In this document: positions 46,496-62,574 of the stretch, piece by piece
Numbering within the stretch: position 1 is the first letter of the stretch
Layout of the letters: each line of letters starts with the position of its first letter
From: Thioalbus denitrificans
GTDB taxonomy: Bacteria; Pseudomonadota; Gammaproteobacteria; DSM-26407
DNA length: 64,000 bases
Direction of reading: 5' to 3'
NCBI RefSeq assembly: GCF_003337735.1
Contig: NZ_QPJY01000001.1
Location: 206,150-270,149 of the forward strand
Notes under the pieces: generated by a model
What the model was told of the DNA's origin: nothing
Database searches by the model: none
The model's input: the letters and a program-made list of their open reading frames with translations, nothing else
Translations under genes and position numbers: made by a program

Positions 46496-47038
46496 ATGCA
46501 TCCAAACGAGAACATCTTCCTGGTGGGGCCCATGGGCGCCGGCAAGACCACCATCGGGCGCCTGGTGGCGCGCAGTCTCAGCCGCGAGTTCCTCGATTCC
46601 GATCACGAGATCGAGGCGCGCACCGGGGCGGACATCCCCTGGATCTTCGACGTGGAGGGCGAGTCGGGATTCCGGCGCCGCGAGCGTCTGGCCATCGACG
46701 ACCTGACCCAGCTCAAGGGCGTGGTCCTGGCCACGGGCGGGGGCGCGGTGCTGGACCCCGACAACCGCCGCCATCTGGGCTCCCGCGGCATGGTGGTCTA
46801 CCTGTGCACATCGGTGGACCAGCAGCTGGACCGGACCCGCAAGGATCGCAACCGTCCGCTGCTGCAGACCGAGGATCCGCGCCGCCGCCTGGAGGAGTTG
46901 ATGGCGATCCGGGATCCGCTCTACCGGGAGATCGCCGACCTGGTCATCGAGACCGACGGCCGGACGGCCCGCTCGGTGGCGAGCGAGATTGTCAGGAAAC
47001 TGCGGCTGGGGCCGGATGCCCCCGAGGCACGGGAGTGA
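46496..47038 (+). CDS. aroK: Shikimate kinase
   Basis: Protein of 180 residues phosphorylating shikimate in aromatic amino acid synthesis. Walker A is [12 protein letters not shown]. The shikimate-binding [27 protein letters not shown] and TGGGAVL segments are present. The start [13 protein letters not shown] has a weak ribosome site. It is followed 12 bp later by aroB, the common aroKB pair. Confidence 0.96.
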   Translation: MHPNENIFLVGPMGAGKTTIGRLVARSLSREFLDSDHEIEARTGADIPWIFDVEGESGFRRRERLAIDDLTQLKGVVLATGGGAVLDPDNRRHLGSRGMVVYLCTSVDQQLDRTRKDRNRPLLQTEDPRRRLEELMAIRDPLYREIADLVIETDGRTARSVASEIVRKLRLGPDAPEARE

Positions 47039-47050
47039 GGAAGTGAAGGC

Positions 47051-48133
47051 ATGATAACCCTGCAGGTGGACCTGGGTGAGCGCAGTTACCCGATACATAT
47101 CGGCCCCGACCTGATCGGCCGCGCGGAGCTGGTCCTGTCCCGGCTGCCCGGCAGCCAGGTGCTGATTGTCAGCAACGAGACGGTGGCGCCGCTCTATCTC
47201 GATCGGGTGGCGGCCATGTTCCCCGACCAGCAGGTGGATACGGTCATCCTCCCCGATGGCGAGGAGTTCAAGACGCTGGAGACGACCCAGCGCATCTTCG
47301 ATGCACTGCTGGCGCAGCGTCACAACCGCACCACCACCCTGGTGGCTCTGGGCGGGGGCGTGGTGGGGGACATCTGCGGGTTCGCGGCGGCCTGCTACCA
47401 GCGCGGGGTGGCCTTCATCCAGGTTCCCACCACCCTGCTGGCGCAGGTGGACTCCTCCGTGGGCGGCAAGACCGGCGTCAACCACCCCCTGGGGAAGAAC
47501 ATGATCGGGGCGTTTCACCAGCCGCGCTGCGTCATCATCGACACCCGTACCCTCGATACCCTGGATGATCGGCAGCTGTCCGCGGGCCTCGCCGAGGTGA
47601 TCAAGTACGGCCTGATCCGGGACGCCGGCTTCTTCGCCTGGCTGGAGGAGAACCTGGAGCGGCTGCGTGCCCGTGACCAGTCGGCCCTGGCCGAGGCCAT
47701 CGAGCGATCCTGCCGCAACAAGGCGGAGGTGGTGGCCGCCGACGAGTACGAGGCGGGCTGCCGGGCGCTGCTCAACCTCGGGCACACCTTCGGCCACGCC
47801 ATCGAGGCCGGGATGGGTTACGGCACCTGGCTGCATGGCGAGGCGGTGGCCGCGGGGATGCTGCTGGCGGCGGACCTGTCGGTGCGCCAGGGGTTGCTGG
47901 ATCCGGATGCGGTGGCCCGGATCCGGAGCCTGCTGGAACGGGCCGGGCTGCCGGTGCGGGTGCCGGCACTGATGACCGTGGACCGGTTCCTGGAGCTGAT
48001 GGCGGTGGACAAGAAGGTTCTCGATGGCCGCCTGCGGCTGGTGCTCCTGCGCGCCATCGGCGATGCGGTGGTGACCTCCGAGGTGAATCCCGATCACCTC
48101 GTCGCGACCATCGAGGCCTGGCGCGCGGCCTGA
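47051..48133 (+). CDS. aroB: 3-dehydroquinate synthase
   Basis: Protein of 360 residues turning DAHP into 3-dehydroquinate with NAD and a divalent metal. Seen: [55 protein letters not shown]-type AEVIKYGLI and [13 protein letters not shown] (metal His). Normal length. Confidence 0.97.
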   Translation: MITLQVDLGERSYPIHIGPDLIGRAELVLSRLPGSQVLIVSNETVAPLYLDRVAAMFPDQQVDTVILPDGEEFKTLETTQRIFDALLAQRHNRTTTLVALGGGVVGDICGFAAACYQRGVAFIQVPTTLLAQVDSSVGGKTGVNHPLGKNMIGAFHQPRCVIIDTRTLDTLDDRQLSAGLAEVIKYGLIRDAGFFAWLEENLERLRARDQSALAEAIERSCRNKAEVVAADEYEAGCRALLNLGHTFGHAIEAGMGYGTWLHGEAVAAGMLLAADLSVRQGLLDPDAVARIRSLLERAGLPVRVPALMTVDRFLELMAVDKKVLDGRLRLVLLRAIGDAVVTSEVNPDHLVATIEAWRAA

Positions 48134-48169
48134 GCCGCCCGGGCCGGTTATCTCATCCACGAGGGGCCC

Positions 48170-48424
48170 ATGCGCATCTACATGCAGAGTCCGCCCGCCG
48201 ACGACCAGCCGCCCCGGTTCTACCAGCTGTTCCTCCAGCGTGACCTGCTCGGCGGCTGGACCCTGGTGCGCCAGTGGGGTGTGCAGGGTGCCGGTGGACG
48301 GCTGCAGCGGGATACGTTCGCCGACTGGGACAGCGCCCTGGAGGCGCTCATGCAGGCCAGGGATCGACAGCTCGCGAGGGGTTACCGCGTCGTTTTCGCG
48401 GAAAGCCCGCAGCGCTCCGGCTGA
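48170..48424 (+). CDS. WGR-domain protein
   Basis: Protein of 84 residues consisting almost entirely of a WGR domain: FYQLFLQRDLLGGWTLVRQWG followed by a variant of the motif (WGVQGAGGRLQ). WGR domains bind nucleic acid ends in PARPs and bacterial MolR-type proteins; stand-alone copies have no known job. It lies 36 bp after aroB and may be cotranscribed. Confidence 0.82.
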   Translation: MRIYMQSPPADDQPPRFYQLFLQRDLLGGWTLVRQWGVQGAGGRLQRDTFADWDSALEALMQARDRQLARGYRVVFAESPQRSG

Positions 48425-48506
48425 TTTCGATCGGCTCAACCCACTGTAATCCCGGAGTAATCCTCCTTCCGGCGCGGAATCCGGAAATCCCCCGACTGGA
48501 CAGACA

Positions 48507-48535
48507 TTGAGCATGGCGCCTCCCGGCGCTAGAAT
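48507..48535 (+). promoter_or_regulatory. Sigma-70 promoter of gltBD
   Basis: TTGAGC (48507-48512), 17 bp, TAGAAT (48530-48535), with start near 48542 and a leader of about 60 nt before the gltB ATG. No further element was recognised in the 180-bp gap 48425-48604. Confidence 0.7.
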
Positions 48536-48604
48536 GTTCCTCCATTTTTGCCTGGGGTTTTTGTGCCCCGGGCGGCCACCCAGCCGACATGTGACAGCAA
48601 CATC

Positions 48605-54536
<5,932 letters not shown>

Positions 54537-54545
54537 AAGAAACGA

Positions 54546-54675
54546 ATAGACAGGATTAACAGGATGTACAGGATTGGGTCGAAGGCTTGCCCGGCGCAGG
54601 TGGTCCGAGGTGATGTTGCACGCGCCGGCCGTATCTGTACCGGAAATCCTGTTAATCCTGTAAATCCTGTCTATT
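54546..54675. repeat. Inverted micro-repeat hairpin, ACAGGATT family, copy 1
   Basis: The left arm (54546-54575) has three units of the type GACAGGATTA/ACAGGATGT/ACAGGATT. The right arm (54644-54675) is the inverted copy (AATCCTGTT, AATCCTGTA, AATCCTGTC). It fills most of the gltD-hemE gap. A second copy lies at 60053-60273. Confidence 0.85.
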
Positions 54676-54698
54676 GAGGCTTTTCAACCGGGGTCCCC

Positions 54699-55775
54699 AT
54701 GACTGAGCTGAAGAACGACCGTTTTCTCCGGGCGCTGCTGCGCCAGCCCGTGGACGTGACCCCGGTGTGGATGATGCGCCAGGCCGGGCGCTACCTGCCC
54801 GAGTACCGCGCGACCCGGGCCCGGGCGGGGGATTTCATGACCCTGTGCCAGACGCCCGAGCTGGCCTGCGAGGTGACCCTGCAGCCGCTGGAGCGCTTCC
54901 CGCTGGACGCGGCCATCCTCTTCTCCGACATCCTCACCGTACCCGACGCCATGGGCCTGGGACTCTCCTTCGAGGAGGGCGAGGGGCCGGTGTTCGAGAA
55001 CCCGGTGCGCAAGGAACGTGACGTCGATCGCCTGCACGTGCCCGACCCGGAGGGCGAGCTGCGCTACGTGATGGATGCGGTGCGGCTGATACGGCGCGAG
55101 CTGGACGGCCGGGTGCCCCTCATCGGCTTCAGCGGCAGTCCCTGGACCCTGGCCACCTACGTGGTCGAGGGCGGCACCAGCAAGAACTTCGCCCGGGTCA
55201 AGGGGATGCTGTTCGATCGTCCGGTCCTGCTGCACCGGGTGCTGGAGGTGCTGACCCAGAGCGTCATCGCCTACCTCAACGCCCAGGTGGCCGCCGGCGC
55301 CCAGGCCCTGATGGTGTTCGACACCTGGGGCGGCGTGCTGACGCCCCGCGCCTACCGCGAGTTCTCCCTGGACTACATGGCGCGCATCGTGGAGGGTGTC
55401 ACCCGGGAGGCCGATGGCCGGCGGGTGCCGGTGATCCTGTTCACCAAGGGCGGCGGGCAGTGGCTGGAGGCGATTGCCGCGACCGGCTGCGACGGGGTGG
55501 GGCTGGACTGGACCACCGATCTGGCCGACGCCCGCGCCCGGGTCGGTGACCGGGTGGCCCTGCAGGGCAATCTCGATCCCTGCGCCCTCTACGCCGGCCC
55601 GGAGCGGATCCGGGACGAGGTGGCGGCGGTGCTGGCCTCCTACGGCAAGGGCACGGGCCACGTGTTCAACCTGGGCCACGGCATCCACCCGGACGTGAAG
55701 CCCGACCACGCCGCGGCCCTGGTGCAGGCGGTGCACGAACTCAGCGCGGCCTACCATCAACCGGGTAACGGATGA
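54699..55775 (+). CDS. hemE: Uroporphyrinogen decarboxylase
   Basis: Protein of 358 residues decarboxylating uroporphyrinogen III to coproporphyrinogen III. Signatures are [18 protein letters not shown] near the start and later [17 protein letters not shown], with [13 protein letters not shown] near the end. With hemF it supplies haem for the many cytochromes here. Its stop codon lies inside the repeat at 55766. Confidence 0.98.
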   Translation: MTELKNDRFLRALLRQPVDVTPVWMMRQAGRYLPEYRATRARAGDFMTLCQTPELACEVTLQPLERFPLDAAILFSDILTVPDAMGLGLSFEEGEGPVFENPVRKERDVDRLHVPDPEGELRYVMDAVRLIRRELDGRVPLIGFSGSPWTLATYVVEGGTSKNFARVKGMLFDRPVLLHRVLEVLTQSVIAYLNAQVAAGAQALMVFDTWGGVLTPRAYREFSLDYMARIVEGVTREADGRRVPVILFTKGGGQWLEAIAATGCDGVGLDWTTDLADARARVGDRVALQGNLDPCALYAGPERIRDEVAAVLASYGKGTGHVFNLGHGIHPDVKPDHAAALVQAVHELSAAYHQPGNG

Positions 55776-55824
55776 AGGATGAAGGATGAAGGGGGTGATA
55801 CCCTTCATCCTTCATCGGTAACCC
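55766..55824. repeat. Inverted micro-repeat hairpin, GATGAAG family
   Basis: GATGAAG units in the left arm (about 55766-55793) and inverted CTTCATC units in the right arm (55801-55817), flanked by near-matching GGTAAC and GTTACC-like ends. It lies in the convergent gap between hemE and the SH3 protein gene and may serve as a terminator for both. Confidence 0.75.
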
Positions 55825-55842
55825 TGCTGCCCTGTATCCTGC

Positions 55843-56493
55843 TCAGAGCCGGAAGCCGCCCAGGCGCCGGCGCTGGCGGCGGTCCATCCAGCGGGTGCCC
55901 AGCAGGAATCCCGCCAGCAGGGACCCGAGCGCCAGGCCCAGCCAGGCCAGGGGGGGGATGACGGCCGGCCCGGTTCCCCCGGGGGCGGCTGCAGCCGGTG
56001 ACTCCTCGCCGCGCAGCACGGCCGCGGCCCGCTCGATACGGGCCCTGAGGGCCGCGTTCTCCACCCGCAGCCGGGCGTCCCCATCGTCCACCGGCGGCGA
56101 CGGCCCATCCCGGGCCTGCAGGCGCTCGTTCTCCACCCGCAGCCGGTCGATCTCCTCCCGTGCCTTCTGCAGGCGATCCTCGGTGGTCAGCAGTCGCAGC
56201 CGCGCCGGCTGCTCCCCCATCAGGAAGGCGCTGTCGACCCATCCCTCGGTGCCGTCCGCGGCGTGGATCCTGGCCATGCCGTCCTGCTGCTCCAGCACTT
56301 CCACCGGGGTGCCCGTGGGCAGCGTGGCCTCGGCGGCCGCGGCCGGGTCGGGTGCGGCCCGGACCTCCAGCAGCAGCTGATCGCTCACGTAGCGGGTCTC
56401 GGTGGCGGCCCGGGGGGTCGGCGCCGGCAGCAGCAGGAGCAGCAGCGCCACGGTGGCCAGGGACAGGGGACGGAGGCGGTTGTACATGATCAT
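55843..56493 (-). CDS. SH3-domain membrane-anchored protein (YgiM-like)
   Basis: Protein of 216 residues: a signal peptide (to about residue 30), a bacterial SH3 domain (about 35-95, YVSDQLLLEVRAAPD and GTEGWVDSAFL), a coiled coil (about 105-165) and a C-terminal membrane helix (LAWLGLALGSLLAGFLLG) followed by basic residues. This is the TIGR04211-type SH3-and-anchor architecture. The function is unknown, perhaps cell-envelope. Its start shares a base with the prlC stop (TGATG), so the two are coupled. Confidence 0.85.
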   Translation of the reverse strand: MIMYNRLRPLSLATVALLLLLLPAPTPRAATETRYVSDQLLLEVRAAPDPAAAAEATLPTGTPVEVLEQQDGMARIHAADGTEGWVDSAFLMGEQPARLRLLTTEDRLQKAREEIDRLRVENERLQARDGPSPPVDDGDARLRVENAALRARIERAAAVLRGEESPAAAAPGGTGPAVIPPLAWLGLALGSLLAGFLLGTRWMDRRQRRRLGGFRL

Positions 56494-58535
56494 CAGGCGG
56501 CGATGCCGTTGTGGCGCAGCAGGGCGTCGATCTCGGGCTCCCGGCCGCGGAACTCGATGAACAGCTCCATGGGCTCCTGGGCACCGCCCCGTTCCAGGAT
56601 GGTGCGCAGGAAGCGGCGACCGGTCTCGGCGTCGAAGATGCCCTCCTCCTCGAACAGGGAGAAGGCGTCGGAGGCCAGCACTTCCGCCCACTTGTAGCTG
56701 TAGTAGCCGGCCGCGTAGCCGCCGGCGAAGATGTGGGAGAAGCTGTGCTGGAAGCGGTTGAAGGCCGGCGGGGCCACCACCGCCACCTGGGCCCGGACCT
56801 CGTCGAGGATCTCCTGCACCCGGGCGCCGCGCGCCGGGTCGTACTCCAGGTGCAGGCGGAAGTCGAACAGGCCGAACTCGAGCTGGCGCACCATCTGCAT
56901 CCCCGCCTGGAAGTTGCGCGCGGCGCGCAGGCGCCGGATGAGCTCCGGGGGCAGGGGCGCGCCGGTTTCGTGATGCCCGGAAATGAGCGCCAGCGCCTCC
57001 GGCTCCCAGCACCAGTTCTCCAGGAACTGGCTGGGCAGCTCCACCGCGTCCCAGGCCACGCCGTTGATCCCCGCCACGCTGGCGTGATCGATGCGGGTGA
57101 GCATATGGTGCAGGCCGTGGCCGAACTCGTGGAACAGGGTCAGCACCTCGTTGTGGGTGAACAGCGCCGGGCGGCCCTCCACCGGCGCGTTGAAGTTGCA
57201 GGTGAGGTAGGCCACCGGCACCTGCACCCGGCCCTGCGCGTCGACACGGCGGACAATGCACTCGTCCATCCACGCCCCGCCGCGCTTGTGGGCGCGGGCG
57301 TAGAGATCGAGGTAGAACTGGCCGCGCACCTCGCCCGCCTCGTCCACCAGCCGGTAGAAGCGTACGTCCGGGTGCCAGGTGTCCACCCCGGGCTGGAGTT
57401 CGGCGCGCACGCCGTAGAGCCGCTCCACCACGGCGAACAGCCCCTCCAGTACCCGCGGTTCGGGGAAGTAGGGGCGCAGATCCTCCTGGGAGAGCTGGTG
57501 CCTGTGGCGGCGCAGCTGCTCCGAACAGTAGGTGATGTCCCAGCTCTCGAGCCGCTCCAGGCCGTGGTGCTCGCGGGCGTAGCGGTGCAGCTCATCCAGC
57601 TCCTCCCGGGCCATGGCGAGCGAGCGCCCGGCCAGGTCCTCGAGGAAGGCGAGCACCGCCCCGGTGTCCGGCGCCATCTTGGTGGCGAGCGAGCGCTCGG
57701 CGTAGTTGCGGAAGCCGAGCAGCTGGGCCAGCTCGTGGCGCAGGGCCAGGATCTCCTCCATCACCGGTCCGTTGTCCCAGCGCCCGGCATGGGGGCCCTG
57801 GTCCGAGGCCCGGGTGACGTAGGCGGTGTAGACCGCCTCGCGCAGGGGGCGGTGATCGGCGTAGCTCATGACCGCGAAATAGCTCGGGTACTCGAGGGTG
57901 AAGACCCAGCCGTCGAGCTCCCGGGTGGCGGCGGCCTGGCGGGCCGCCGCCAGGGCGCTGTCCGGGAGGCCTGCCAGCTCGGCCGTGTCGGTCACCTGCC
58001 GGAACCAGGCGTGGGTGGCGTCGAGCAGGTTCTCCTCGAACTTCGAGGTGAGGGTGCTGAGGCGCTGCTGGATGGCCCGGAAGCGTTCCCGGCGCTCCGG
58101 GTCGAGGGCGACGCCGGCGAGGCGGAAGTCGCGCAGCGCATTGCTGACGATGCGCTGGCGGACCGGGTCCAGGGTGCCGAACCCGGCGTGCTCGGCAATG
58201 GACCGGAAGGCGGCGTAGAGCGCCTCGTTCTGACCCATCTCGGTGGCATAGTCGGAGAGTTTGGGCAGGCAGGCGTTGTAGGCGGCGCGCAGCTCCGGGG
58301 TGTTCACCACCGCGTTCATGTGGCTCACCGGCGACCAGGTGCGGTTGAGCCGATCCTCCAGTGCCTCCAGGGGGGCCACCAGGCTGTCCCAGGCATAGTG
58401 ATCCGTGGCCGCCAGCAGCGCCGCCACCCGGCTGCGGTTCTCCTCCAGCACCGCGTCGATCGCGGGCTCCACGTGCTCCGGGCGCAGCGCCGGAAAGGGC
58501 GGCAGCCCGGTCATGTTCAGCAGGGGGTTGTCCAT
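56493..58535 (-). CDS. prlC: Oligopeptidase A (M3 metallopeptidase)
   Basis: Cytosolic zinc peptidase of 680 residues, same length as E. coli PrlC. The active site reads [13 protein letters not shown] (HExxH with third ligand Glu further on in a typical [12 protein letters not shown]-like region). It degrades signal peptides and short peptides after the proteases. Divergent from gor over a 155-bp gap. Confidence 0.97.
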   Translation of the reverse strand: MDNPLLNMTGLPPFPALRPEHVEPAIDAVLEENRSRVAALLAATDHYAWDSLVAPLEALEDRLNRTWSPVSHMNAVVNTPELRAAYNACLPKLSDYATEMGQNEALYAAFRSIAEHAGFGTLDPVRQRIVSNALRDFRLAGVALDPERRERFRAIQQRLSTLTSKFEENLLDATHAWFRQVTDTAELAGLPDSALAAARQAAATRELDGWVFTLEYPSYFAVMSYADHRPLREAVYTAYVTRASDQGPHAGRWDNGPVMEEILALRHELAQLLGFRNYAERSLATKMAPDTGAVLAFLEDLAGRSLAMAREELDELHRYAREHHGLERLESWDITYCSEQLRRHRHQLSQEDLRPYFPEPRVLEGLFAVVERLYGVRAELQPGVDTWHPDVRFYRLVDEAGEVRGQFYLDLYARAHKRGGAWMDECIVRRVDAQGRVQVPVAYLTCNFNAPVEGRPALFTHNEVLTLFHEFGHGLHHMLTRIDHASVAGINGVAWDAVELPSQFLENWCWEPEALALISGHHETGAPLPPELIRRLRAARNFQAGMQMVRQLEFGLFDFRLHLEYDPARGARVQEILDEVRAQVAVVAPPAFNRFQHSFSHIFAGGYAAGYYSYKWAEVLASDAFSLFEEEGIFDAETGRRFLRTILERGGAQEPMELFIEFRGREPEIDALLRHNGIAA

Positions 58536-58571
58536 GGGATTCAGCGCGTTGTCGTGAGAGGGGGAAAGATA

Positions 58572-58603
58572 CCAGTTTCCAGCCGCCAGCGGCCAGCTTC
58601 CCG
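58572..58603. repeat. Period-7 micro-repeat, GCTGGNN family (single arm)
   Basis: On the minus strand four units GCTGGCC, GCTGGCG, GCTGGAA, ACTGG run in tandem in the prlC-gor divergent gap. No inverted partner is visible, unlike the other arrays. Confidence 0.55.
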
Positions 58604-58690
58604 GTCTGCCTGACCCGCGGCCGGCGGCTGCACCTTTGCCATCCCCGCCCCGTTCCGCTAGATTCGGCCTCTGTTCGAGAGGAGGCTGAC

Positions 58691-60043
58691 GTGTCCAGCA
58701 AACACTATGATCTGATTGCCATCGGCGGCGGCAGCGGCGGGCTCTCCGCGGCCGAGCGGGCGGCGACCCACGGCGCCCGCTGCGCGGTGGTGGAGGCCGG
58801 CCGCATCGGCGGCACCTGCGTCAACGTGGGCTGCGTACCGAAAAAGGTGATGTGGTTCGCCGGCTCCATCGCCCATACCCTGCGCGATGCCGCCGACTAC
58901 GGCTTCGACGTGCGCAGCGGCGGGCTCGACTGGGGCCGCCTGGTGGCTGCCCGCGAGCGCTACATCGGCAACATCAACACCTGGTACCACGGCTATCTCA
59001 AGGATTCCGGCATCGACGAGATCCGGGGTCACGCCCGCTTCCTCGACAGCCGCACCCTCGAGGTGGAGGGCGAACGCTACAGCGCCGATCACATCGTCAT
59101 CGCCCCGGGCGCCGTACCGCGGCTGCCGTCGATTCCCGGCGCCGAGCTCGGCATCACCTCCGACGGCTTCTTCGCCCTGCAGGCGCAGCCGCGCAAGGTG
59201 GCGGTGGTGGGGGCCGGCTACATCGCCGTGGAGCTGGCCGGCGTGCTGCAGGCCCTCGGCTCCGAGGTCACCCTCGTCATCCGCCGCGAACACGTGCTGG
59301 ACGGCTTCGACGCCCTGCTGCGGGAGACCCTGCTGGAGGTGATGCAGGACGAGGGCATCCAGGTGGTGACCAATACCACGCTCACGGCGGTGGAGCGCAG
59401 TGACGACGGTCTCCGGCTGCACTGCGACCACGGCACCGAGCTGGCGGGCTTCGACAGCCTGATCTGGGCCATCGGCCGCGATCCCGCCACCGCGGACCTG
59501 AACCTGGAGGCGGCCGGGGTGGAGACCGACGCCAACGGCTTCATCCCCACCGACCCGTTCGAGAACACCAACGTTCCGGGCATCTACGCGGTGGGCGACG
59601 TGACCGGCCGGATCGCGCTGACGCCGGTGGCCATCGCCGCCGCCCGCCGCCTGGCCACGCGCCTGTTCGGCGGGCGGCCGGAGCTGAGGCTCGACTACGA
59701 GAACGTGCCCACGGTGGTCTTCAGCCACCCGCCCGTCGGTACCGTCGGCCTCACCGAGGCCCAGGCGCTGGAGCGGTTCGGCCCCCAGAGCGTGAAGTGC
59801 TACCAGACCAGCTTCACCCCCATGTACGCCGCCCTCACCTCCCACCCCTCCCCCACCGCCATGAAGCTGGTGACCGTGGGGGCGCAGGAGAAGGTGGTGG
59901 GCGTGCACATCATCGGGCTGGGCGCCGACGAGATGCTGCAGGGCTTCGCCGTGGCGCTGAAGATGGGCGCCACCAAGGCTGATCTGGACAACACCGTGGC
60001 CCTGCACCCCACCAGCGCCGAGGAATTGGTCACCATGCGCTGA
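58691..60043 (+). CDS. gor: Glutathione-disulfide reductase
   Basis: Flavoprotein of 450 residues reducing GSSG with NADPH. The start is GTG at 58691 after GGAGG, giving the family N-terminus [18 protein letters not shown]. The redox disulfide is in [16 protein letters not shown], the NADPH domain in [17 protein letters not shown], and the C-terminal catalytic His-Glu in [13 protein letters not shown]. Same length as E. coli Gor (450). Confidence 0.96.
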   Translation: MSSKHYDLIAIGGGSGGLSAAERAATHGARCAVVEAGRIGGTCVNVGCVPKKVMWFAGSIAHTLRDAADYGFDVRSGGLDWGRLVAARERYIGNINTWYHGYLKDSGIDEIRGHARFLDSRTLEVEGERYSADHIVIAPGAVPRLPSIPGAELGITSDGFFALQAQPRKVAVVGAGYIAVELAGVLQALGSEVTLVIRREHVLDGFDALLRETLLEVMQDEGIQVVTNTTLTAVERSDDGLRLHCDHGTELAGFDSLIWAIGRDPATADLNLEAAGVETDANGFIPTDPFENTNVPGIYAVGDVTGRIALTPVAIAAARRLATRLFGGRPELRLDYENVPTVVFSHPPVGTVGLTEAQALERFGPQSVKCYQTSFTPMYAALTSHPSPTAMKLVTVGAQEKVVGVHIIGLGADEMLQGFAVALKMGATKADLDNTVALHPTSAEELVTMR

Positions 60044-60052
60044 GATCTGGAA

Positions 60053-60273
60053 CTAGACAGGATTGACAGGATGTACAGGATTTAAGGAGTTTATCCACGG
60101 AGGGGGGAAGCGGGGTGGATCTGACGCACGGCCACGAGGGGCGCCTCTTCGTGGTCGTGTCCTTGCCAAATCAGTGCCGTGTCCTGCACCAGGTTCGTCA
60201 GTGGTTGGTCCGAAATGTAGCCGGTTTGTGGTGCCTGACGCGCTTTTCCAAATCCTGTAAATCCTGTCTATTT
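60053..60273. repeat. Inverted micro-repeat hairpin, ACAGGATT family, copy 2
   Basis: The left arm (60053-60083) and right arm (60250-60273) are near-identical to the arms at 54546-54675, but the loop is longer (about 165 bp) and unrelated. The loop contains its own CCACGA...TCGTGG near-palindrome around 60130-60155. It fills the 238-bp convergent gor-aroE gap; no gene is seen. Confidence 0.8.
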
Positions 60274-60281
60274 GTCCCAAC

Positions 60282-61106
60282 TCACCCCCCGCGCAGCATC
60301 CGGATCACCGGGGCGGTGTCGGGGCGCACGCCCCGCCACAGGGCGAAGGACTCGGCGGCCTGCTCCACCAGCATGCCCAGGCCGTCGATGACCCGCTCGG
60401 CGCCGTGGGCCGCGGCCCAGGTGAGGAATGCGGTGGGCTCGGCCGCGTACATGAGGTCGTAGCACCACGCGCCCGGCGCCAGGCAGCGTCCGGGCAGGGG
60501 CGGCACCTGCCCCTGCAGGCTGGCGGCGGTGGCGTTGATGACCAGGTCGAAGCACTCCTCCTCGGCGAGCACGTCGAAACCGCCGCCGCTCACCGGGCCC
60601 AGGTCACTGTGGTCCGCCGCCAGCTCCTCGGCCCGCCGGGCGGTGCGGTTGGCGATCACCAGGGCCGCCGGCTTCTCCTCCAGCAGCGGGCCGAGCACGC
60701 CGCGGGCGGCGCCACCGGCGCCGAGCAGCAGCAGCCGCCGCCCCGCCACTGCCGCGCCGTGGTTCACGGTCAGGTCACGCACCAGGCCCACCCCGTCGGT
60801 GTTGTCGCCGTAACGACGGCCCTCCCCGCCCAGGACGATGGTGTTCACCGCCCGGGCGCGCTCCGCCCGCGGGCTGCGCGAGTCCACGGCCTCCCAGGCT
60901 TCCTGCTTGAAGGGCACGGTGATGTTGAGGCCGCGTCCACCCTCGGCCGCGAAGCTCTCCAGGGCGTCCTGGAAGCCGCCCAGCGGGACCAGGATGGCCT
61001 CGTAGGTGAGTGCCTGGCCGGTCTGCTCGGCGAAGGCGGCGTGGATACGGGGTGATTTGCTGTGGGCGATGGGATTGCCCATCACCCCATAGCGGTCCAC
61101 TGGCAT
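60282..61106 (-). CDS. aroE: Shikimate dehydrogenase
   Basis: Protein of 274 residues reducing 3-dehydroshikimate with NADPH. Seen: YGVMGNPIAHSKSPRIHAAF at the start, the catalytic Lys in LNITVPFKQEAW, GDNTDGVGLVRDL, and the nucleotide loop LLLGAGGAARGV. Same length as E. coli AroE (272). Confidence 0.97.
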   Translation of the reverse strand: MPVDRYGVMGNPIAHSKSPRIHAAFAEQTGQALTYEAILVPLGGFQDALESFAAEGGRGLNITVPFKQEAWEAVDSRSPRAERARAVNTIVLGGEGRRYGDNTDGVGLVRDLTVNHGAAVAGRRLLLLGAGGAARGVLGPLLEEKPAALVIANRTARRAEELAADHSDLGPVSGGGFDVLAEEECFDLVINATAASLQGQVPPLPGRCLAPGAWCYDLMYAAEPTAFLTWAAAHGAERVIDGLGMLVEQAAESFALWRGVRPDTAPVIRMLRGG

Positions 61107-61185
61107 GGTCGGTCTCGGCTCAGGCTGAAAAGGGGTTCCTAGTCTAGCAAGGACGGCGGCGGGTTGACCGGGTTACTGGAATTCA

Positions 61186-61199
61186 TTGACAAAAATCAA
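61186..61199 (+). promoter_or_regulatory. FNR/ANR-type box before the cytochrome c genes
   Basis: TTGAC-AAAA-ATCAA, one mismatch, 156 bp before the cytochrome c ATG at 61355 and 80 bp from the aroE start. Confidence 0.65.
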
Positions 61200-61277
61200 G
61201 TAAATTGTGGGCGCTCGAACTGCCGGCAGTCGCTGCCGGAGCGGGTGGGCGCCAGGACGAGGATGAGGATCGTCAAT

Positions 61278-61311
61278 AACAACAATCGATCGTGAACAAC
61301 AATCGATCGTG
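61278..61311. repeat. Perfect 17-bp tandem duplication with palindromic core
   Basis: AACAACAATCGATCGTG occurs twice in direct tandem (61278-61294, 61295-61311). Each unit contains ATCGAT and CGATCG. It lies between the FNR-type box and the cytochrome c start and could be a pair of operator sites. Confidence 0.8.
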
Positions 61312-61354
61312 TCAAACCATCCGAAGCGAAATCCTACGAGGGAGTGAACAAGCA

Positions 61355-61672
61355 ATGCGCAAGCTCAACCTTTCCGTGCTGGTCCTGGCTGCGTCCCTGG
61401 CCGCCGCCGCCATGCCGACCCTGGCCGCCGATGGTGCCGCCCTGTATGCCCAGAAGACCTGCAACGCCTGCCACGGCGCCGATGCCAAGACCCCCATCAT
61501 GCCCACCTACCCCAAGATCGCCGGCCAGAACGAGCAGTACCTGGCCGCGCAGATGAAGGACATCAAGAGCGGCGCCCGGGCCAATGGCCAGACCGCCGCC
61601 ATGAAGCCCATCATGGCCATGGTGAGCGATGAGGAGATCGCCGCCATCGCCGCCTGGCTGGCCACCCAGTAA
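61355..61672 (+). CDS. Small monohaem c-type cytochrome
   Basis: Protein of 105 residues with a signal peptide (to about Ala24) and one haem motif, CNACH (Cys36-His40). Downstream YPKIAGQNEQYLAAQM is typical of the class I c5/c553-like domain found in half of a cytochrome c4, and a Met-rich MKPIMAMVS region can give the sixth ligand. It is a periplasmic electron carrier, likely to oxidases or reductases. The start MRKLNL is the signal-peptide start; GAGGGAG precedes it by 10 bp. Confidence 0.9.
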   Translation: MRKLNLSVLVLAASLAAAAMPTLAADGAALYAQKTCNACHGADAKTPIMPTYPKIAGQNEQYLAAQMKDIKSGARANGQTAAMKPIMAMVSDEEIAAIAAWLATQ

Positions 61673-61772
61673 ACATATCCGGCCGTACCCGTTCGCGGGT
61701 GCCGGAACCGGGTCCGCCGCAACGACGGGCCCGGTTCCGTTCCGGCCGCCGAATTCCGCCCGAGGGGGAACC

Positions 61773-62462
61773 ATGAGGCGCATGCCGGCATCACTGCCGT
61801 GGATTCTTCCGGGCCTGTTCCTGGCCGCCGGGGGCGCTGCGGGCGCCGGCGAGCTGGACGAGGCCCTGCACCGGCAGCCCGTTGCCGGGAATGCCGTCTC
61901 CAACTACGAGGTCTGCGCCGCCTGCCACATGCCCGAGGGCTGGGGCACGGTGGATGGCGAGATCCCGCAAATCGCGGGCCAGCACCCGAATGTCATCATC
62001 AAGCAGCTGGCGGACATCCGCGGCGGCAACCGGGACAATCCGGGCATGCGCCTGTTCGCCTCGAAGGAGGTCATCGGCGGTCCGCAGGCCATCGCCGATC
62101 TCGCCGCCTACATCGCCGCCATGCCCATGACGCCGCGCACCGGCGTCGGTCCGGGTAGCGACCTCCAGCACGGCGCCGTGCTCTATCGCGAGCACTGCGT
62201 GCGCTGTCACGGGGAGTATGGCGAGGGTGACGATGCCCGTTTCTACCCGCGCATCCAGGGCCAGCACTACCGCTACATGCTGCGCCAGTTCGAGTGGATC
62301 CGGGACGGCAGGCGACGCAATGCCAATCCCGAGATGGTGCGGCAGATCGCCGATTTCAGCGAACGCGACATGAAGGCGGTCATCGACTTCGCCTCGCGCC
62401 TGCGGCCCTCGCCCGAGCGGGTGGCGCCGTCCGTCCACTACAGCAACCCCGACCTGCCCTGA
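61773..62462 (+). CDS. Dihaem c-type cytochrome (c4-like)
   Basis: Protein of 229 residues with a signal peptide (about 1-26) and two haem motifs, CAACH and CVRCH, each in a class I-like domain (PQIAGQHPNVIIKQLADIRGG and PRIQGQHYRYMLRQFEWIRD). This is the two-domain c4 layout. It lies 100 bp after the monohaem cytochrome, with GAGGGGGAA before the ATG, and is probably in one operon with it. The arginine- and glutamate-rich second domain is more divergent. Confidence 0.88.
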   Translation: MRRMPASLPWILPGLFLAAGGAAGAGELDEALHRQPVAGNAVSNYEVCAACHMPEGWGTVDGEIPQIAGQHPNVIIKQLADIRGGNRDNPGMRLFASKEVIGGPQAIADLAAYIAAMPMTPRTGVGPGSDLQHGAVLYREHCVRCHGEYGEGDDARFYPRIQGQHYRYMLRQFEWIRDGRRRNANPEMVRQIADFSERDMKAVIDFASRLRPSPERVAPSVHYSNPDLP

Positions 62463-62574
62463 GTTGCCGGGGTCCGCTTGAAGGGGACGCCGGCCTCTCC
62501 TGGCCGGGGTTGACTTGTGGGCGGAGAGAGGGGGCGTGCGCTTGCCAGCGCCGCCCCGGCGTGGATGATGGGAT

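Noticed and set aside
48548-48604. In-frame TTG extension of gltB by 19 codons
   Set aside because: It would start about 6 bases after the predicted transcription start and gives a propeptide longer than needed before Cys29; no ribosome site precedes it.
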